A stretch of 64,000 nt of DNA from Gammaproteobacteria bacterium (GCA_026707445.1 JAPOWV010000021.1:51815-115814), one strand, 5' to 3'; shown: positions 1 to 7,884, numbered from the stretch's first letter. The notes: generated by a model from the sequence alone, not told the origin. Made by a program: numbers and translations.

Positions 1-529
1 CCAGCTCATCGCCCACCCGGGCGCCGTCGACAGTCCGGTTGTCAAGCACCGCGCTCAGTTCGCGGGTGCCGGCAAAGGCGCTGGAGCCGGTGGCTCCGGG
101 CAGGAAGCGGCTGGCCTCTTCGTTGGTCCAGGCGGCGACCTCGATCGGTCTTTCCGGCGTCAGACCCTGTTGACGGATCGATTCCAGCACCTCGAGGCCC
201 GCCAGCACTCCGAACGCCCCGTCGAACTTGCCGCCGGTGGGCTGGCTGTCCAGGTGAGAGCCGACGATAAGGGGGTCCTGCGACGCGGCGGCGCCCGGCA
301 TGCGAACGAACAGGTTGGCTGCATCGTCCTGAAAGGCGGAAAAGCCGCGAGCCCGGGCCCATTCAATGACGAAATTCTTCGCTTCGGTATCGAGTTCCGT
401 CAGGGCCTGCCGATTGACGCCGCCGTTCTCGAGCGCCCCGATCTCGGCCAGGCGCATCAGCAGGTCCCAGAGGCGGTCCTGGTCCACGGCGTTGCCTACG
501 GCGGCGGCTTTAGCGTCGGGCCGCAACAT
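1..529 (-). CDS. M20-family amidohydrolase (N-carbamoyl-amino-acid hydrolase / allantoate amidohydrolase type), partial
   Basis: The gene starts with ATG at 529 and runs off the left edge of the window, so about 176 N-terminal residues are visible. They carry the M20 metal-site signature: GSHLDSQPTGGKFDG, with ligand His at about residue 92 and Asp at about 103, followed by TNEEASRF, the usual Glu-Glu pair. This spacing and the Gly-Gly-Lys-Phe-Asp-Gly stretch are typical of the HyuC/AmaB/AllC branch, which cleaves N-carbamoyl amino acids, allantoate or related ureido compounds in the cytoplasm. The stop codon of the upstream M24 gene lies two bases before this ATG, so the two are probably translationally coupled. 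Exact substrate unknown; the C-terminal half is not in the window. Confidence 0.85.
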   Translation of the reverse strand, partial: MLRPDAKAAAVGNAVDQDRLWDLLMRLAEIGALENGGVNRQALTELDTEAKNFVIEWARARGFSAFQDDAANLFVRMPGAAASQDPLIVGSHLDSQPTGGKFDGAFGVLAGLEVLESIRQQGLTPERPIEVAAWTNEEASRFLPGATGSSAFAGTRELSAVLDNRTVDGARVGDEL

Positions 530-531
530 CG

Positions 532-1731
532 TCAGACTTCGATCAGGCCGCGCGCGAATTGAGTCAACTGCCCGCACCCCGACTCCGTTACGACAACCGT
601 TTCGCTGCTCGCCACCAGCGGTTCGCCGGCACGGCGCACGGCCTGCGGCAAGTGAAACACCATTCCCGGCTCCACGACGGTCTGATCGCCGTCCTGAAGC
701 GTGAGGAAACTGCCCTCGCCCCAGTCCGGCGCAAAATTGATGCCCATCGAATACCCGGCGCGTTTGCGCAGCACGATCCCGTTCCTGTCGGCAATGCGCT
801 TTACCGCCTGGTTGACGCAGTTGGACGTGGTTCCGGGGCGGATCGCCGCCATCGCCGCGTCGAGCATCGCTTCGGCAATCGCCATGTTCTCGATATTACG
901 CTGCGTTGGAGGGCCTACCACCAGGGTCCGGAACAACGCGCCCGCGTACCGGTTCACCGAGCCGGCCACCTCCAGAAAGATATTTTCGCCCGGCACGATC
1001 CTCTTCTCGCTGGACCAGACCGAATGCGGCGCGAGCTGCCGGTGTCCGGACATGACGAATATCGGCAATCCCACGTATTCGCATCCGGACGACACCATCG
1101 CGTGGTGAATGTGGCCGGCCAACTCGGCTTCGGTCATGCCGGCCCGGAAATTGTCGATTCCCGCCCGGATACCGATCTCCGCAATTCGGCAGGCCCTGCG
1201 TATCTGCTCGATCTCGGCGGGGGACTTCTTCCGCCTCAGCGACTCCACAAGCCAGCCGCTGGGCTCCAACTTCATGTCCGGCAGCCTGTCCGCAAGCTCC
1301 CGATTCATGTCGACGGTGAAGAACCAGCCGTGTGTTTCCAGCCCGACCCTGGAACGGGTGAGCTCAAGCTGCTTCAGCGCTTCGACGAGTTCGCCGACAG
1401 GCGACTCGTTGTCCTGATAGGCCATCAACTGGTCTTGCCGGAACCAGGATCGTACCGGCAATCCCAGGGCCTCGAGCGCGCGCAGGATGATGATGGGCCT
1501 GGATCCCGGCTTTACGATCAGCATTTGCGGGTAGTAATAGCCTGGAGTGTGCCATCCGGAAATGTAGTTGATGTTTTCCGGAATATGGATCACCATCGCG
1601 TCCAGGCCGCCGGAGAGGATCTTTTCGTGTAGAGCGTCCAGCCTGCCTTCGAATTCCGCCACCGGAAACGCGGGTTCGGGCAGAAATTCCATTGTCGGCA
1701 CGTGGTTCATGTTGACGGCCCCGGCGGGCAT
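532..1731 (-). CDS. M24 pita-bread-fold hydrolase (creatinase / ectoine hydrolase-like)
   Basis: A 399-residue protein with an N-terminal creatinase-type domain (roughly residues 25-160) and a C-terminal pita-bread domain. Metal-dependent M24 peptidases carry two Asp ligands in a D..G..Y..D motif. Here the equivalent region reads FLEVAGSVNRYAGALFRT, so both Asp positions are changed (Glu and Ala). A PDWGEG motif occurs near residue 340. Loss of the metal ligands is known for creatinase and related C-N hydrolases, and the PDWGEG element resembles ectoine-hydrolase-type proteins, so hydrolysis of a small nitrogen compound is more likely than proline dipeptidase activity. ATG 1710 is an alternative start. 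The gene is followed by the M20 amidohydrolase and preceded by a promoter containing a dyad at 1740-1760. Confidence 0.8.
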   Translation of the reverse strand: MPAGAVNMNHVPTMEFLPEPAFPVAEFEGRLDALHEKILSGGLDAMVIHIPENINYISGWHTPGYYYPQMLIVKPGSRPIIILRALEALGLPVRSWFRQDQLMAYQDNESPVGELVEALKQLELTRSRVGLETHGWFFTVDMNRELADRLPDMKLEPSGWLVESLRRKKSPAEIEQIRRACRIAEIGIRAGIDNFRAGMTEAELAGHIHHAMVSSGCEYVGLPIFVMSGHRQLAPHSVWSSEKRIVPGENIFLEVAGSVNRYAGALFRTLVVGPPTQRNIENMAIAEAMLDAAMAAIRPGTTSNCVNQAVKRIADRNGIVLRKRAGYSMGINFAPDWGEGSFLTLQDGDQTVVEPGMVFHLPQAVRRAGEPLVASSETVVVTESGCGQLTQFARGLIEV

Positions 1732-1739
1732 CGCAGGAT

Positions 1740-1760
1740 ATCTACTATCGTACAGTAGAT
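1740..1760. promoter_or_regulatory. Candidate operator: 7-bp inverted repeat with 7-bp spacer
   Basis: ATCTACT (1740-1746) and AGTAGAT (1754-1760) form a perfect dyad, 9 bp upstream of the M24 start. It overlaps the likely -10 box on the minus strand. The core TACTA-N3-TACAGTA recurs at 4684-4698. It is probably the binding site of the fused regulator encoded just upstream, which is inferred from position and repetition. Confidence 0.6.
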
Positions 1761-1774
1761 TTACTGGAAATCAA
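1747..1774 (-). promoter_or_regulatory. Candidate sigma-70 promoter of the M24-M20 operon
   Basis: On the minus strand TTGATT (1774-1769) and TACGAT (1752-1747) are separated by 16 bp, a plausible -35/-10 pair. The -10 box lies inside the dyad at 1740-1760, so a protein bound there would block polymerase. Confidence 0.4.
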
Positions 1775-1814
1775 AAATGCCGTTCCGAGCAGTCCGGCGC
1801 TCGGCGGACAGGGT

Positions 1815-2690
1815 TTAGTCCTCGTCTTGGGGCGCGGAAATCCGCCCGGTTTCCTCCGATTCCGAGCGCACCTGCGCATACTCGGGAAGGAAGGCGTTGA
1901 CCCAAAGGACAACCGTCGTTGCGTCGGAGTTGTTCTTCCACCGATGCATGAGGTGGCTGTGGAAATAGAGCGTGTCCCCGGTCTTCAGCTCGTATTCCTC
2001 GTCCGGTTCCAGCCATAGCGAAAGGTGGCCGGACAGCACATAGACGAATTCCTGGCCCTTGTGCGACCAGATGCCGTTGCTGTGCCCGCCGGGGGCTATG
2101 TGCGAAATCTCCGCCTCCATGCCGGCCGGCTTCGAGATGATGTCTTCGATGATGATGGACTTGTCCTGGGTGACGAACCTCGGACGTTGGTCCGCAGGTA
2201 CAAAGCGGCGCTTGGCGGGTGGGAGTTCCTCTCCCTTGAGCGTCGGCAGCGTGGTCCGAAGCGCTTCGCCCAGGCGGAACAGGGCCTCCATGGACACCCC
2301 GGTATTGCCGCGCTCCAGGGCGCTGATGAACGAGGGCGACAGGCCGGAGGATTCGGCAGTCTGGACCAGCGTCATCTTGCGCTGCTTGCGCAGCATCCTG
2401 AGCTTTTCTCCCAGCTTTTCGTCCACGTAGCTGTCTTCGGCCGAGGGCTCGGGAGATCTGCCGAGCTCGCGGCGGATCGCGGCGGGATTGAGGCGCTCGT
2501 TGTAATAGAGCCGGATGACCTTGCGGAGGCGTCGAACGTGCTGTTGGCGGTATACGCGGTGCCGGCCCTTCGTTCTCTCGGGTGTGATCAGGCCTTCCCG
2601 TTCCCAGATTCTCAGTATGCCCGGCGAGACGTGGAGCAGTCTTGAAACTTCGCCGATCGAAAGCGCGTATTCCGATTTTGCTACCTTCAT
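1815..2690 (-). CDS. Transcriptional regulator with MerR, XRE and cupin domains in one chain
   Basis: A 291-residue protein with three recognisable modules. Residues about 9-75 are a MerR-type winged helix (IGEVSRLLHVSPGILRIWE, then EGLITPERT and GRHRVY). Residues about 93-148 are an XRE/Cro helix-turn-helix (LRKQRKMTLVQTAESSGLS, then FISALERG). Residues about 200-265 form a cupin barrel (HSNGIWSHKGQEFVYVLSG, then GDTLYFHSHLMHRW), presumably the effector-sensing domain. XRE-cupin regulators are a common family controlling amino-acid and polyamine catabolism; a MerR head fused to them is less usual. ATG 2690 begins the first complete domain. The gene is oriented with the M24-M20 genes and lies between them and the racemase/aminotransferase pair, so it is probably the local regulator. 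Confidence 0.85.
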   Translation of the reverse strand: MKVAKSEYALSIGEVSRLLHVSPGILRIWEREGLITPERTKGRHRVYRQQHVRRLRKVIRLYYNERLNPAAIRRELGRSPEPSAEDSYVDEKLGEKLRMLRKQRKMTLVQTAESSGLSPSFISALERGNTGVSMEALFRLGEALRTTLPTLKGEELPPAKRRFVPADQRPRFVTQDKSIIIEDIISKPAGMEAEISHIAPGGHSNGIWSHKGQEFVYVLSGHLSLWLEPDEEYELKTGDTLYFHSHLMHRWKNNSDATTVVLWVNAFLPEYAQVRSESEETGRISAPQDED

Positions 2691-2755
2691 GCAGACAGTT
2701 CTCGTCTTTGGCGAATGTACCTACCCGAATGCATGACGCGTGCCGGAGCCTTCCC

Positions 2756-3508
2756 CTAAGCGGCGTGTTCTTCCCGCGCCAATTGTACCGCGAGGTCCAT
2801 GGTTGCCGCGTTGGCGGCGATGACCGGCAGCCGCAATTCCCGGGACAGCTCCGCCGACATCCGACGATCGCGAACCGCCGTGCAGGGAATGACGATCGCA
2901 TCGCGGGGAGATGTTCCGGCCGATTGCGCCAGGGCCAGAAAATCTCTCAGGCGCAAGGCCCCCACCTCACCGTCGCTGCCCTTGCCGGCATGAGCCTGGC
3001 CCACCGCGTCGAAACCGTTTTTCCCCAGGAAGTTGACGAATTCGATCCCGATTTCCGCGTGATACGGAGTCAGAACAAGTAACTTGCGGGCCCTGATCCG
3101 CCTCAATGCCGCCACCAGCGCAAGTGACGTAGTGGTTGCGGGAACGTTTCCGGCGGATTTGGAGAGTGCCCTGGCTTGCCGTTCCCCGTAGTCGCCGTCG
3201 CCCAGGAACGAGCCGGAGGTGCATGCCCAGACGATGGCGTGCGGCGCTACATCGGCAGTCTGCGCCGCCGCCTTCGACAGCGATTCGACCGATCCCATGT
3301 CCTCGACCATCCGCGCCACCGCGTCCGAATCGCGCGGATCCGCGACGGACTCCGGGTGGACGCGGAACAAATGCGCCTCCGCGCCGCGCCGGGCAGCCAT
3401 TTCGCATATTTCCCCATCCAGGAGAAAGGTCGAGGGCACCAGCACCGCAATCCGCGCGGTGCCTTCCGAATGGGCCATGGCTTCTTGTGCGGCGTTCACT
3501 ATACTCAC
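2756..3508 (-). CDS. Asp/Glu racemase-superfamily enzyme (maleate isomerase / AMDase-like)
   Basis: About 250 residues from GTG 3508, or 240 from ATG 3478. Both catalytic cysteines of the superfamily are present: WACTSGSF in the N-terminal half and VIPCTAVRD in the C-terminal half. A two-Cys member could be a racemase (Asp/Glu, hydantoin) or a maleate-isomerase-like enzyme rather than an arylmalonate decarboxylase, which keeps only one Cys. The GTG start overlaps the TGA of the aminotransferase gene by four bases (GTGA), which argues for translational coupling and for GTG 3508 as start. Together with the aminotransferase and the M20 amidohydrolase it suggests handling of a chiral amino- or dicarboxylic acid. 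The substrate cannot be read from sequence. Confidence 0.75.
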   Translation of the reverse strand: MSIVNAAQEAMAHSEGTARIAVLVPSTFLLDGEICEMAARRGAEAHLFRVHPESVADPRDSDAVARMVEDMGSVESLSKAAAQTADVAPHAIVWACTSGSFLGDGDYGERQARALSKSAGNVPATTTSLALVAALRRIRARKLLVLTPYHAEIGIEFVNFLGKNGFDAVGQAHAGKGSDGEVGALRLRDFLALAQSAGTSPRDAIVIPCTAVRDRRMSAELSRELRLPVIAANAATMDLAVQLAREEHAA

Positions 3509-4665
3509 GCGGCTTGCGAATCCGCCCGTATCGCTTCGATGAGCCGCTCAAGGCCGGTCACGAGCTTGTCGCGGGAGGTTGCGAGAGACAGGCGCACCAG
3601 TCCGCGCCCGCCTGGGCCGAAGGTTTCTCCGGGCGCCACCGAGACTTGCCGGGAGCGCACAAGGCGCTTGGCGAAATCGTAGGTATCCATGCTCGCGCTT
3701 GAAATATCCACCATCATGTAAAAAGCGCCGCCCGGCGACCAGGTCCTGATGCCGGTATTCGCGAACATGTCCACGGCGAGGTCCCGGTTGCCGCGGTAGT
3801 AGTCGCGCATTACCGCTATGCTGTCCTGGGGTCCCCGAAATGCGGCCTCGGCGGCCTTCTGGGCCACGGAGCAGATCGAGCCGATTACGGGCTGCTGGAG
3901 CTTCGCCATGACTTCGATCAGGGCCTCGGGACAGGCCACGTAGCCGACGCGCCAGCCGGTCATCGCGTAAGTCTTCGAGCAACTGAAAAGACTGATCACA
4001 CGCCCATCGCCGTCGAACCGGGCCGCACACGCGTGTTCCTCATCGAAAACGAACTCGTCGTAGCACTCGTCGGCAATGACCCAGAGGTCATGGCGCCGGG
4101 CGAAATCCACCATTTCGCGAACCAGGCCGGGGCTCATGACCGCGCCCGTCGGGTTCGATGGAGAATTCAGGATGATGCCCCTGGTCCGGTCTCCCACGTA
4201 CTCGTCGAGTTCGCCGGGGTCCGGCAGAAAGTTCCTCGATGAATCAGCGGGGTAATAACGGATCTTCCCGCCGGCCGACAGCACCATCATTTCCCAGTTG
4301 GGCCAGGCGGGATCCGGCAGAAGAATCTCGTCGCCGTGCTCCAGAATCGACAGGCAGGCCGTAAAAAGCCCCGAGGTGGCGCCGCTCACGGCCACGATCC
4401 GGTCCGCAGGAACATCCAGGCCATTGACCCGCTGGAGTTTTTCGGAGATTGCCTGGCGCAGGGAAAGCAGACCGACCGGCGGCGTGTACTTTGTAAATCC
4501 GTCCCGTGCCGCCTGGCAGGCCGCCTCGACAATATGCGGTGGCGTTGGGAAGTGCGGTTCGCCTAAATCGAGACGCACGCAGTCGGGCGTCCGGGCAGCG
4601 AGATTGGCAATTTCCCGAATGCCGCTTTGGGGCATTTCGGCGACGGTCCGGGCAAGCGGTTTCAT
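3505..4665 (-). CDS. PLP-dependent class I/II aminotransferase
   Basis: A 386-residue fold-type I aminotransferase beginning at ATG 4665 (MKPLARTVAEMPQSGIRE). The open frame continues upstream, but that part crosses the divergent SDR gene and has no coding character. Visible landmarks are GEPHFPTPP near residue 35, SPSNPTGA (substrate-binding Asn), ADECYDEF, and the PLP lysine in SCSKTYAMTGWRVGY near residue 230. The C-terminal arginine is probably in RGLVRLSLAT. Family members transfer amino groups from aspartate, aromatic or other amino acids to 2-oxo acids in the cytoplasm. It is the first gene of a unit with the racemase-superfamily gene (4-bp overlap), and its promoter region contains the second copy of the TACTA-N3-TACAGTA dyad. 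Confidence 0.9.
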   Translation of the reverse strand: MKPLARTVAEMPQSGIREIANLAARTPDCVRLDLGEPHFPTPPHIVEAACQAARDGFTKYTPPVGLLSLRQAISEKLQRVNGLDVPADRIVAVSGATSGLFTACLSILEHGDEILLPDPAWPNWEMMVLSAGGKIRYYPADSSRNFLPDPGELDEYVGDRTRGIILNSPSNPTGAVMSPGLVREMVDFARRHDLWVIADECYDEFVFDEEHACAARFDGDGRVISLFSCSKTYAMTGWRVGYVACPEALIEVMAKLQQPVIGSICSVAQKAAEAAFRGPQDSIAVMRDYYRGNRDLAVDMFANTGIRTWSPGGAFYMMVDISSASMDTYDFAKRLVRSRQVSVAPGETFGPGGRGLVRLSLATSRDKLVTGLERLIEAIRADSQAA

Positions 4666-4682
4666 CGGGGCTTCTTGCAAAA

Positions 4683-4699
4683 TTACTAGTTTACAGTAA
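4683..4699. promoter_or_regulatory. Second copy of the candidate operator, in a divergent promoter
   Basis: TTACT (4683-4687) and AGTAA (4695-4699) form a dyad with a 7-bp spacer between the aminotransferase (minus) and the SDR (plus). Aligned with the dyad at 1740-1760, 12 of 15 core positions are identical (TACTA...TACAGTA). The intergenic region is only 70 bp, so one bound protein could control both directions. Confidence 0.55.
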
Positions 4700-4735
4700 G
4701 AATCCGAGCCAGAGCGAAGCTTGGGAGCAGGAATT

Positions 4736-5536
4736 ATGGATCTCGGAATTGCAGCCAAGGTTGCCGTTGTCACGGGTGGCAGCCAGGGGATAGGACGGGC
4801 CATTGCCGAGTCGCTGGCCCGCGAAGGCGCACGGGTGGCGGTAGTGGCGCGCACCCGGAGCACACTGGAAAAGGCGGCTGAGGAGATAAGGGCAGCGACC
4901 GGGTCGGAGGTGATCGCCTCGCCGGCGGATACCGGGGACGAAGGTTCGGTGCTTGCAATGGCCGAAGACGTCAATGACAGGCTAGGGCCCGCCGAAATAC
5001 TCGTCAATTGCGCGGCCGCGCCGGCCGGCCAGGGCCGCACTCCGCTGGCCTGGGAAGTCACCAGGGATCAGCTGATGGAGCAAATGAACGTCAAGGTCAT
5101 GGGATACCTGCGATGCGCGCAGGCCCTGCTGCCCCAGATGCGCAGCAAGGGTTGGGGACGGATCATATCGATCAGCGGAATGGGGGCCAGAAAGTCGGGC
5201 GACACGGTGGGCAGCATCCGCAACGTGGCCGTCGTTGCAATGACCAAGAACCTGGCCGAGGAGCTTGGTGGCAGCGGAATCACCGCAACGGTGGTGCATC
5301 CCGGTTACACCAAAACCGACAAGGTGGCGGCAATGATTGCGCGGCGCGCCGCGGAAGAGGGTAGTTCCGAACAGGAAATCGAGGCAGGACTCGCCTCGGG
5401 CAATCTCAACGGCTATCTTCCCACGCCCGAGGATATCGGCGGCGTGGTCGCCTTTCTCGCGTCGCCGCTGTCGCGATGCATCAACGGCGACGTCATCGCC
5501 GCGGCGGGCGGCGCCAAGACCGCGATCCATTACTGA
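4736..5536 (+). CDS. Short-chain dehydrogenase/reductase-like protein lacking the YxxxK pair
   Basis: A 266-residue Rossmann protein. ATG 4736 is preferred over in-frame TTG 4721 because GGGAGCAGG lies just before it. The N-terminus has the NAD(P) signature VVTGGSQGIGRA and NCAA replaces the usual NNAG. The region that should hold Tyr-x-x-x-Lys reads VGSIRNVAVVAMTK, giving Gly and Asn at those two positions, although the preceding Ser (ISISGMG) is there. The protein is therefore either an SDR with a different catalytic solution or a non-oxidoreductase member. It opens a plus-strand unit with the Ldh2-type dehydrogenase 10 bp downstream and shares its control region with the divergent aminotransferase. 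Confidence 0.8.
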   Translation: MDLGIAAKVAVVTGGSQGIGRAIAESLAREGARVAVVARTRSTLEKAAEEIRAATGSEVIASPADTGDEGSVLAMAEDVNDRLGPAEILVNCAAAPAGQGRTPLAWEVTRDQLMEQMNVKVMGYLRCAQALLPQMRSKGWGRIISISGMGARKSGDTVGSIRNVAVVAMTKNLAEELGGSGITATVVHPGYTKTDKVAAMIARRAAEEGSSEQEIEAGLASGNLNGYLPTPEDIGGVVAFLASPLSRCINGDVIAAAGGAKTAIHY

Positions 5537-5546
5537 CTGCGCCGTC

Positions 5547-6614
5547 ATGGGCGCAAGCGGGAGCGCGGTCCGGGTGGGCGCCGACAGTCTGCGCCAATTC
5601 GTCTCCGACCTGTTCGTGCACATGGGCTGGAAGCGCAGCGAGGGCGATATCGTCGCCGACCACCTGGTTGTGGCGGATCAGTCCGGGCACCCTTCGCACG
5701 GGACCGGCATGCTGGGCGCCTACGTGGATTCGTTCCGGGCGGGAGCGATCCGGCCCGGCGCCGAACCGGCCGACAGTCCCGCCAATCCCCCGTTTGCCGT
5801 GATCGACGCCAACTTCGCGCTTGGACACATTGTTGCGCTGGAGGCCGTCGATCGCGCTGTGGGCATGGTCGCGCAATACGGGGTGGGCATCGTCAACGTC
5901 ATCCGCGCCCACCACATGGGCCGTATCGGATACTATGCGGAGCGCGCCGCGGACGCCGGAATGATCAGCATGTTCTGGGCCAATGTTTACGGGCGCGCCC
6001 CGTTGGTCGCTCCCTTTGGCGGCACGCAGGCGAGGATCGGCACCAATCCCCATTGCATCGGCATTCCGCGTGTCGGCCAACCGCCGATACTGCTCGATTT
6101 CGCGACCAGCCGCATTCCCCTGGGCAAGGCGCGCGTGGCCCATACCCGCGGCGTCCCGGCGCCCGAAGGATCCCTTCTCGACCACCGCGGCAATGAAACC
6201 CGGAACCCTGCGGTGATGTTCGAAGAGCCCACCGGGGCGCTGCTGCCCTTTGGCGATCACAAGGGTTACGGGCTGGCCCTGGTGGCTGAATTGCTGTCTT
6301 CCGCGCTGGCCGGTGGAGAGACGATCGCGGAACTCGACGACGCGGGCCTGATCGCGAACAATCTCCTGGTGATCGTTCTCGACCCCACGCGCCTGGGACA
6401 GGATCTGGAATCGGTCTCGGAGCGTATCGAACGTTATCTTCGCTGGGTCACCGATGTTCCGCTTGCCGAAGGCGTGGACGCAGTTCTTGCTCCCGGAGAT
6501 CCCGAATTCGACAGCCGCCTGTCGCATGCCGGCAGCGTGGAACTGAGCGCCGGGGGCCTTGCCCGGCTCAACGCGGCCGCCGCGGCCGCGGGATTCAGGC
6601 CGTTTACTGCATAG
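5547..6614 (+). CDS. Ldh2-type (malate/L-lactate/ureidoglycolate) NAD(P)-dependent dehydrogenase
   Basis: 355 residues from ATG 5547, ten bases after the SDR stop; the frame is open further upstream but that part overlaps the SDR gene. Features of the family, which is unrelated to classical LDH/MDH, are the catalytic His in SGHPSHGTGMLGAY near residue 50, HHMGRIGYY, the GTNP motif with nearby LDFATS, and GDHKGYGLAL near residue 235. Members oxidise 2-hydroxy acids such as malate, sulfolactate or ureidoglycolate, or reduce Delta1-piperideine-2-carboxylate. With an M20 ureido-type hydrolase nearby, ureidoglycolate or a related 2-hydroxy acid is possible, but this is inference. Its 3' end overlaps the 3' end of the convergent monooxygenase gene by 11 bp. 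Confidence 0.85.
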   Translation: MGASGSAVRVGADSLRQFVSDLFVHMGWKRSEGDIVADHLVVADQSGHPSHGTGMLGAYVDSFRAGAIRPGAEPADSPANPPFAVIDANFALGHIVALEAVDRAVGMVAQYGVGIVNVIRAHHMGRIGYYAERAADAGMISMFWANVYGRAPLVAPFGGTQARIGTNPHCIGIPRVGQPPILLDFATSRIPLGKARVAHTRGVPAPEGSLLDHRGNETRNPAVMFEEPTGALLPFGDHKGYGLALVAELLSSALAGGETIAELDDAGLIANNLLVIVLDPTRLGQDLESVSERIERYLRWVTDVPLAEGVDAVLAPGDPEFDSRLSHAGSVELSAGGLARLNAAAAAAGFRPFTA

Positions 6615-7734
6615 AGCCTGCAGCGCAGCCCTGATCGGGCATTGCGCGTTGCAGGCGCGGCATGACCTCATTGATCATGAGATCCAGATTGCGGATCCAG
6701 GCGTCGTACTGTTCGATGAAGTCGAAACACATGCCGATCAACGTTCCGAATCCGCCCGTCTCGCGAATCAGTTTCTCGGTCTTCGCAGCCACCGTTTGCG
6801 GCGATCCGACCAGCCAGATGTGCCGGGCGAGGTATTCCGGTGTGATCATGTCGTCCGTATGTCTGGGGTCCGCCTTCGAATACCTGGCCAGGCCGCGCCG
6901 AACAATGCCGGGGATCATGTACTCCTCCCAGAAACGAGCCACCTCTCCCGTGGAGGCCAGTTCCACCGCTTCCTCGTCAGTGTCCGCGACGAAAAAAGGA
7001 GGCGATACGGCCCAGTCGTCGCGCGAAACGCTGTGGCCGGCTTTCGTGGCCTCGGCTTCATAGGCGTTCCAGTGGCCCGCGAGATAGCCCGCGCCGATGT
7101 AGAAGCTCATCGGCCGGAAGCCCAGTCTGCCGGCCAGCGCCAGGGTTCGTGAACTGTCCGATATGCCCGCCATGCCCAGCGGGGGGTGGGGTTTCTGAAA
7201 CGGCTTGAGGAACGGCCCTTTCTCGAAATCGTCGTAGTCGCGGCGCTTGAATTGCCAGAATTTGCCTTTGTAGTCGAAGGCCTTGTCCTCGGTCCACAGC
7301 CGGATCATGATGTCCAGCGCCTCCTGCGTCATTTGCGCATTCAGCATGGTGGGCGTGCCGTCTTTCTCGTAACGGATCGAGCCCAGCAGGTCCGCGTCCA
7401 TTGGAACGGATCCGGCCCCGATGCCGACCATGTACCTTCCCTGCGCGAGGTGGTCCAGGTAGGCAATCCGGTGCGCGAGCTCGACCGGATGGTGGTAGGG
7501 CAGTACGTGTGCCCCGGGAGCCAGCTTGATCTGTTTCGTCTGCACCAGGGCCTGCGCGATCAGCAGATCCGGCGCGGGCACGGGCTCCCATCCGCAGGCA
7601 AAGTGCTCTCCGATCCAGGCTTCGGAATAGCCGAGCTCGTCGGCGCGGACGATGGTGCTGAGGATGAACTCCTGACCCTGCTTCGGGGTGCGTTCGGGCG
7701 CCAGGTGGGGCATGAAGAACAGCCCAAGATTCAT
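6604..7734 (-). CDS. Luciferase-like (LLM class) flavin-dependent monooxygenase
   Basis: 376 residues from ATG 7734, close to the usual length for this class. The N-terminus LGLFFMPHLAPER, the EAWIGEHF strand and the LAPGAHVLPYHHPVELAHR segment are typical of the TIM-barrel FMN/F420 oxidoreductases related to luciferase, alkanesulfonate and limonene monooxygenases. Such enzymes use FMNH2 from a separate reductase; none is encoded beside it. Transcription runs against the Ldh2-type gene and away from the FAH-family gene. A 25-bp dyad and a TTGACA hexamer lie just upstream at 7778-7802. The substrate is unknown. Confidence 0.85.
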   Translation of the reverse strand: MNLGLFFMPHLAPERTPKQGQEFILSTIVRADELGYSEAWIGEHFACGWEPVPAPDLLIAQALVQTKQIKLAPGAHVLPYHHPVELAHRIAYLDHLAQGRYMVGIGAGSVPMDADLLGSIRYEKDGTPTMLNAQMTQEALDIMIRLWTEDKAFDYKGKFWQFKRRDYDDFEKGPFLKPFQKPHPPLGMAGISDSSRTLALAGRLGFRPMSFYIGAGYLAGHWNAYEAEATKAGHSVSRDDWAVSPPFFVADTDEEAVELASTGEVARFWEEYMIPGIVRRGLARYSKADPRHTDDMITPEYLARHIWLVGSPQTVAAKTEKLIRETGGFGTLIGMCFDFIEQYDAWIRNLDLMINEVMPRLQRAMPDQGCAAGSMQ

Positions 7735-7777
7735 GGGACCTTTACCGTGGAAGACAAAATGTCCGGGGGAGAGTATA

Positions 7778-7802
7778 AAACTTGCTGTATTCTGTCAAGT
7801 TT
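7778..7802. promoter_or_regulatory. Perfect 7-bp inverted repeat in the divergent monooxygenase/FAH promoter region
   Basis: AAACTTG (7778-7784) and CAAGTTT (7796-7802) flank an 11-bp spacer. On the minus strand TTGACA (7798-7793) and TATACT (7777-7772) are 15 bp apart, a somewhat short but otherwise near-consensus promoter for the monooxygenase gene. The dyad covers it, so it is a likely operator. Confidence 0.5.
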
Positions 7803-7854
7803 GTTGGAATTTACACGCGCGCCGGATGCGGTGCGCGTTGCCTGCCGGGGTAAT

Positions 7855-7884
7855 ATGGTTTTTCTTCGGGAAGGCGAACTATGA
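7855..7884 (+). CDS. Mini-ORF 1 of a leader chain (9 codons)
   Basis: ATG 7855 preceded by CGGGG opens a nine-codon frame (MVFLREGEL) that ends in TGA 7882-7884. The stop overlaps the start of the next mini-ORF as ATGA. It is too short for any homology argument; the support is only the ribosome-binding-like sequence and the chained overlaps. Confidence 0.25.
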   Translation: MVFLREGEL

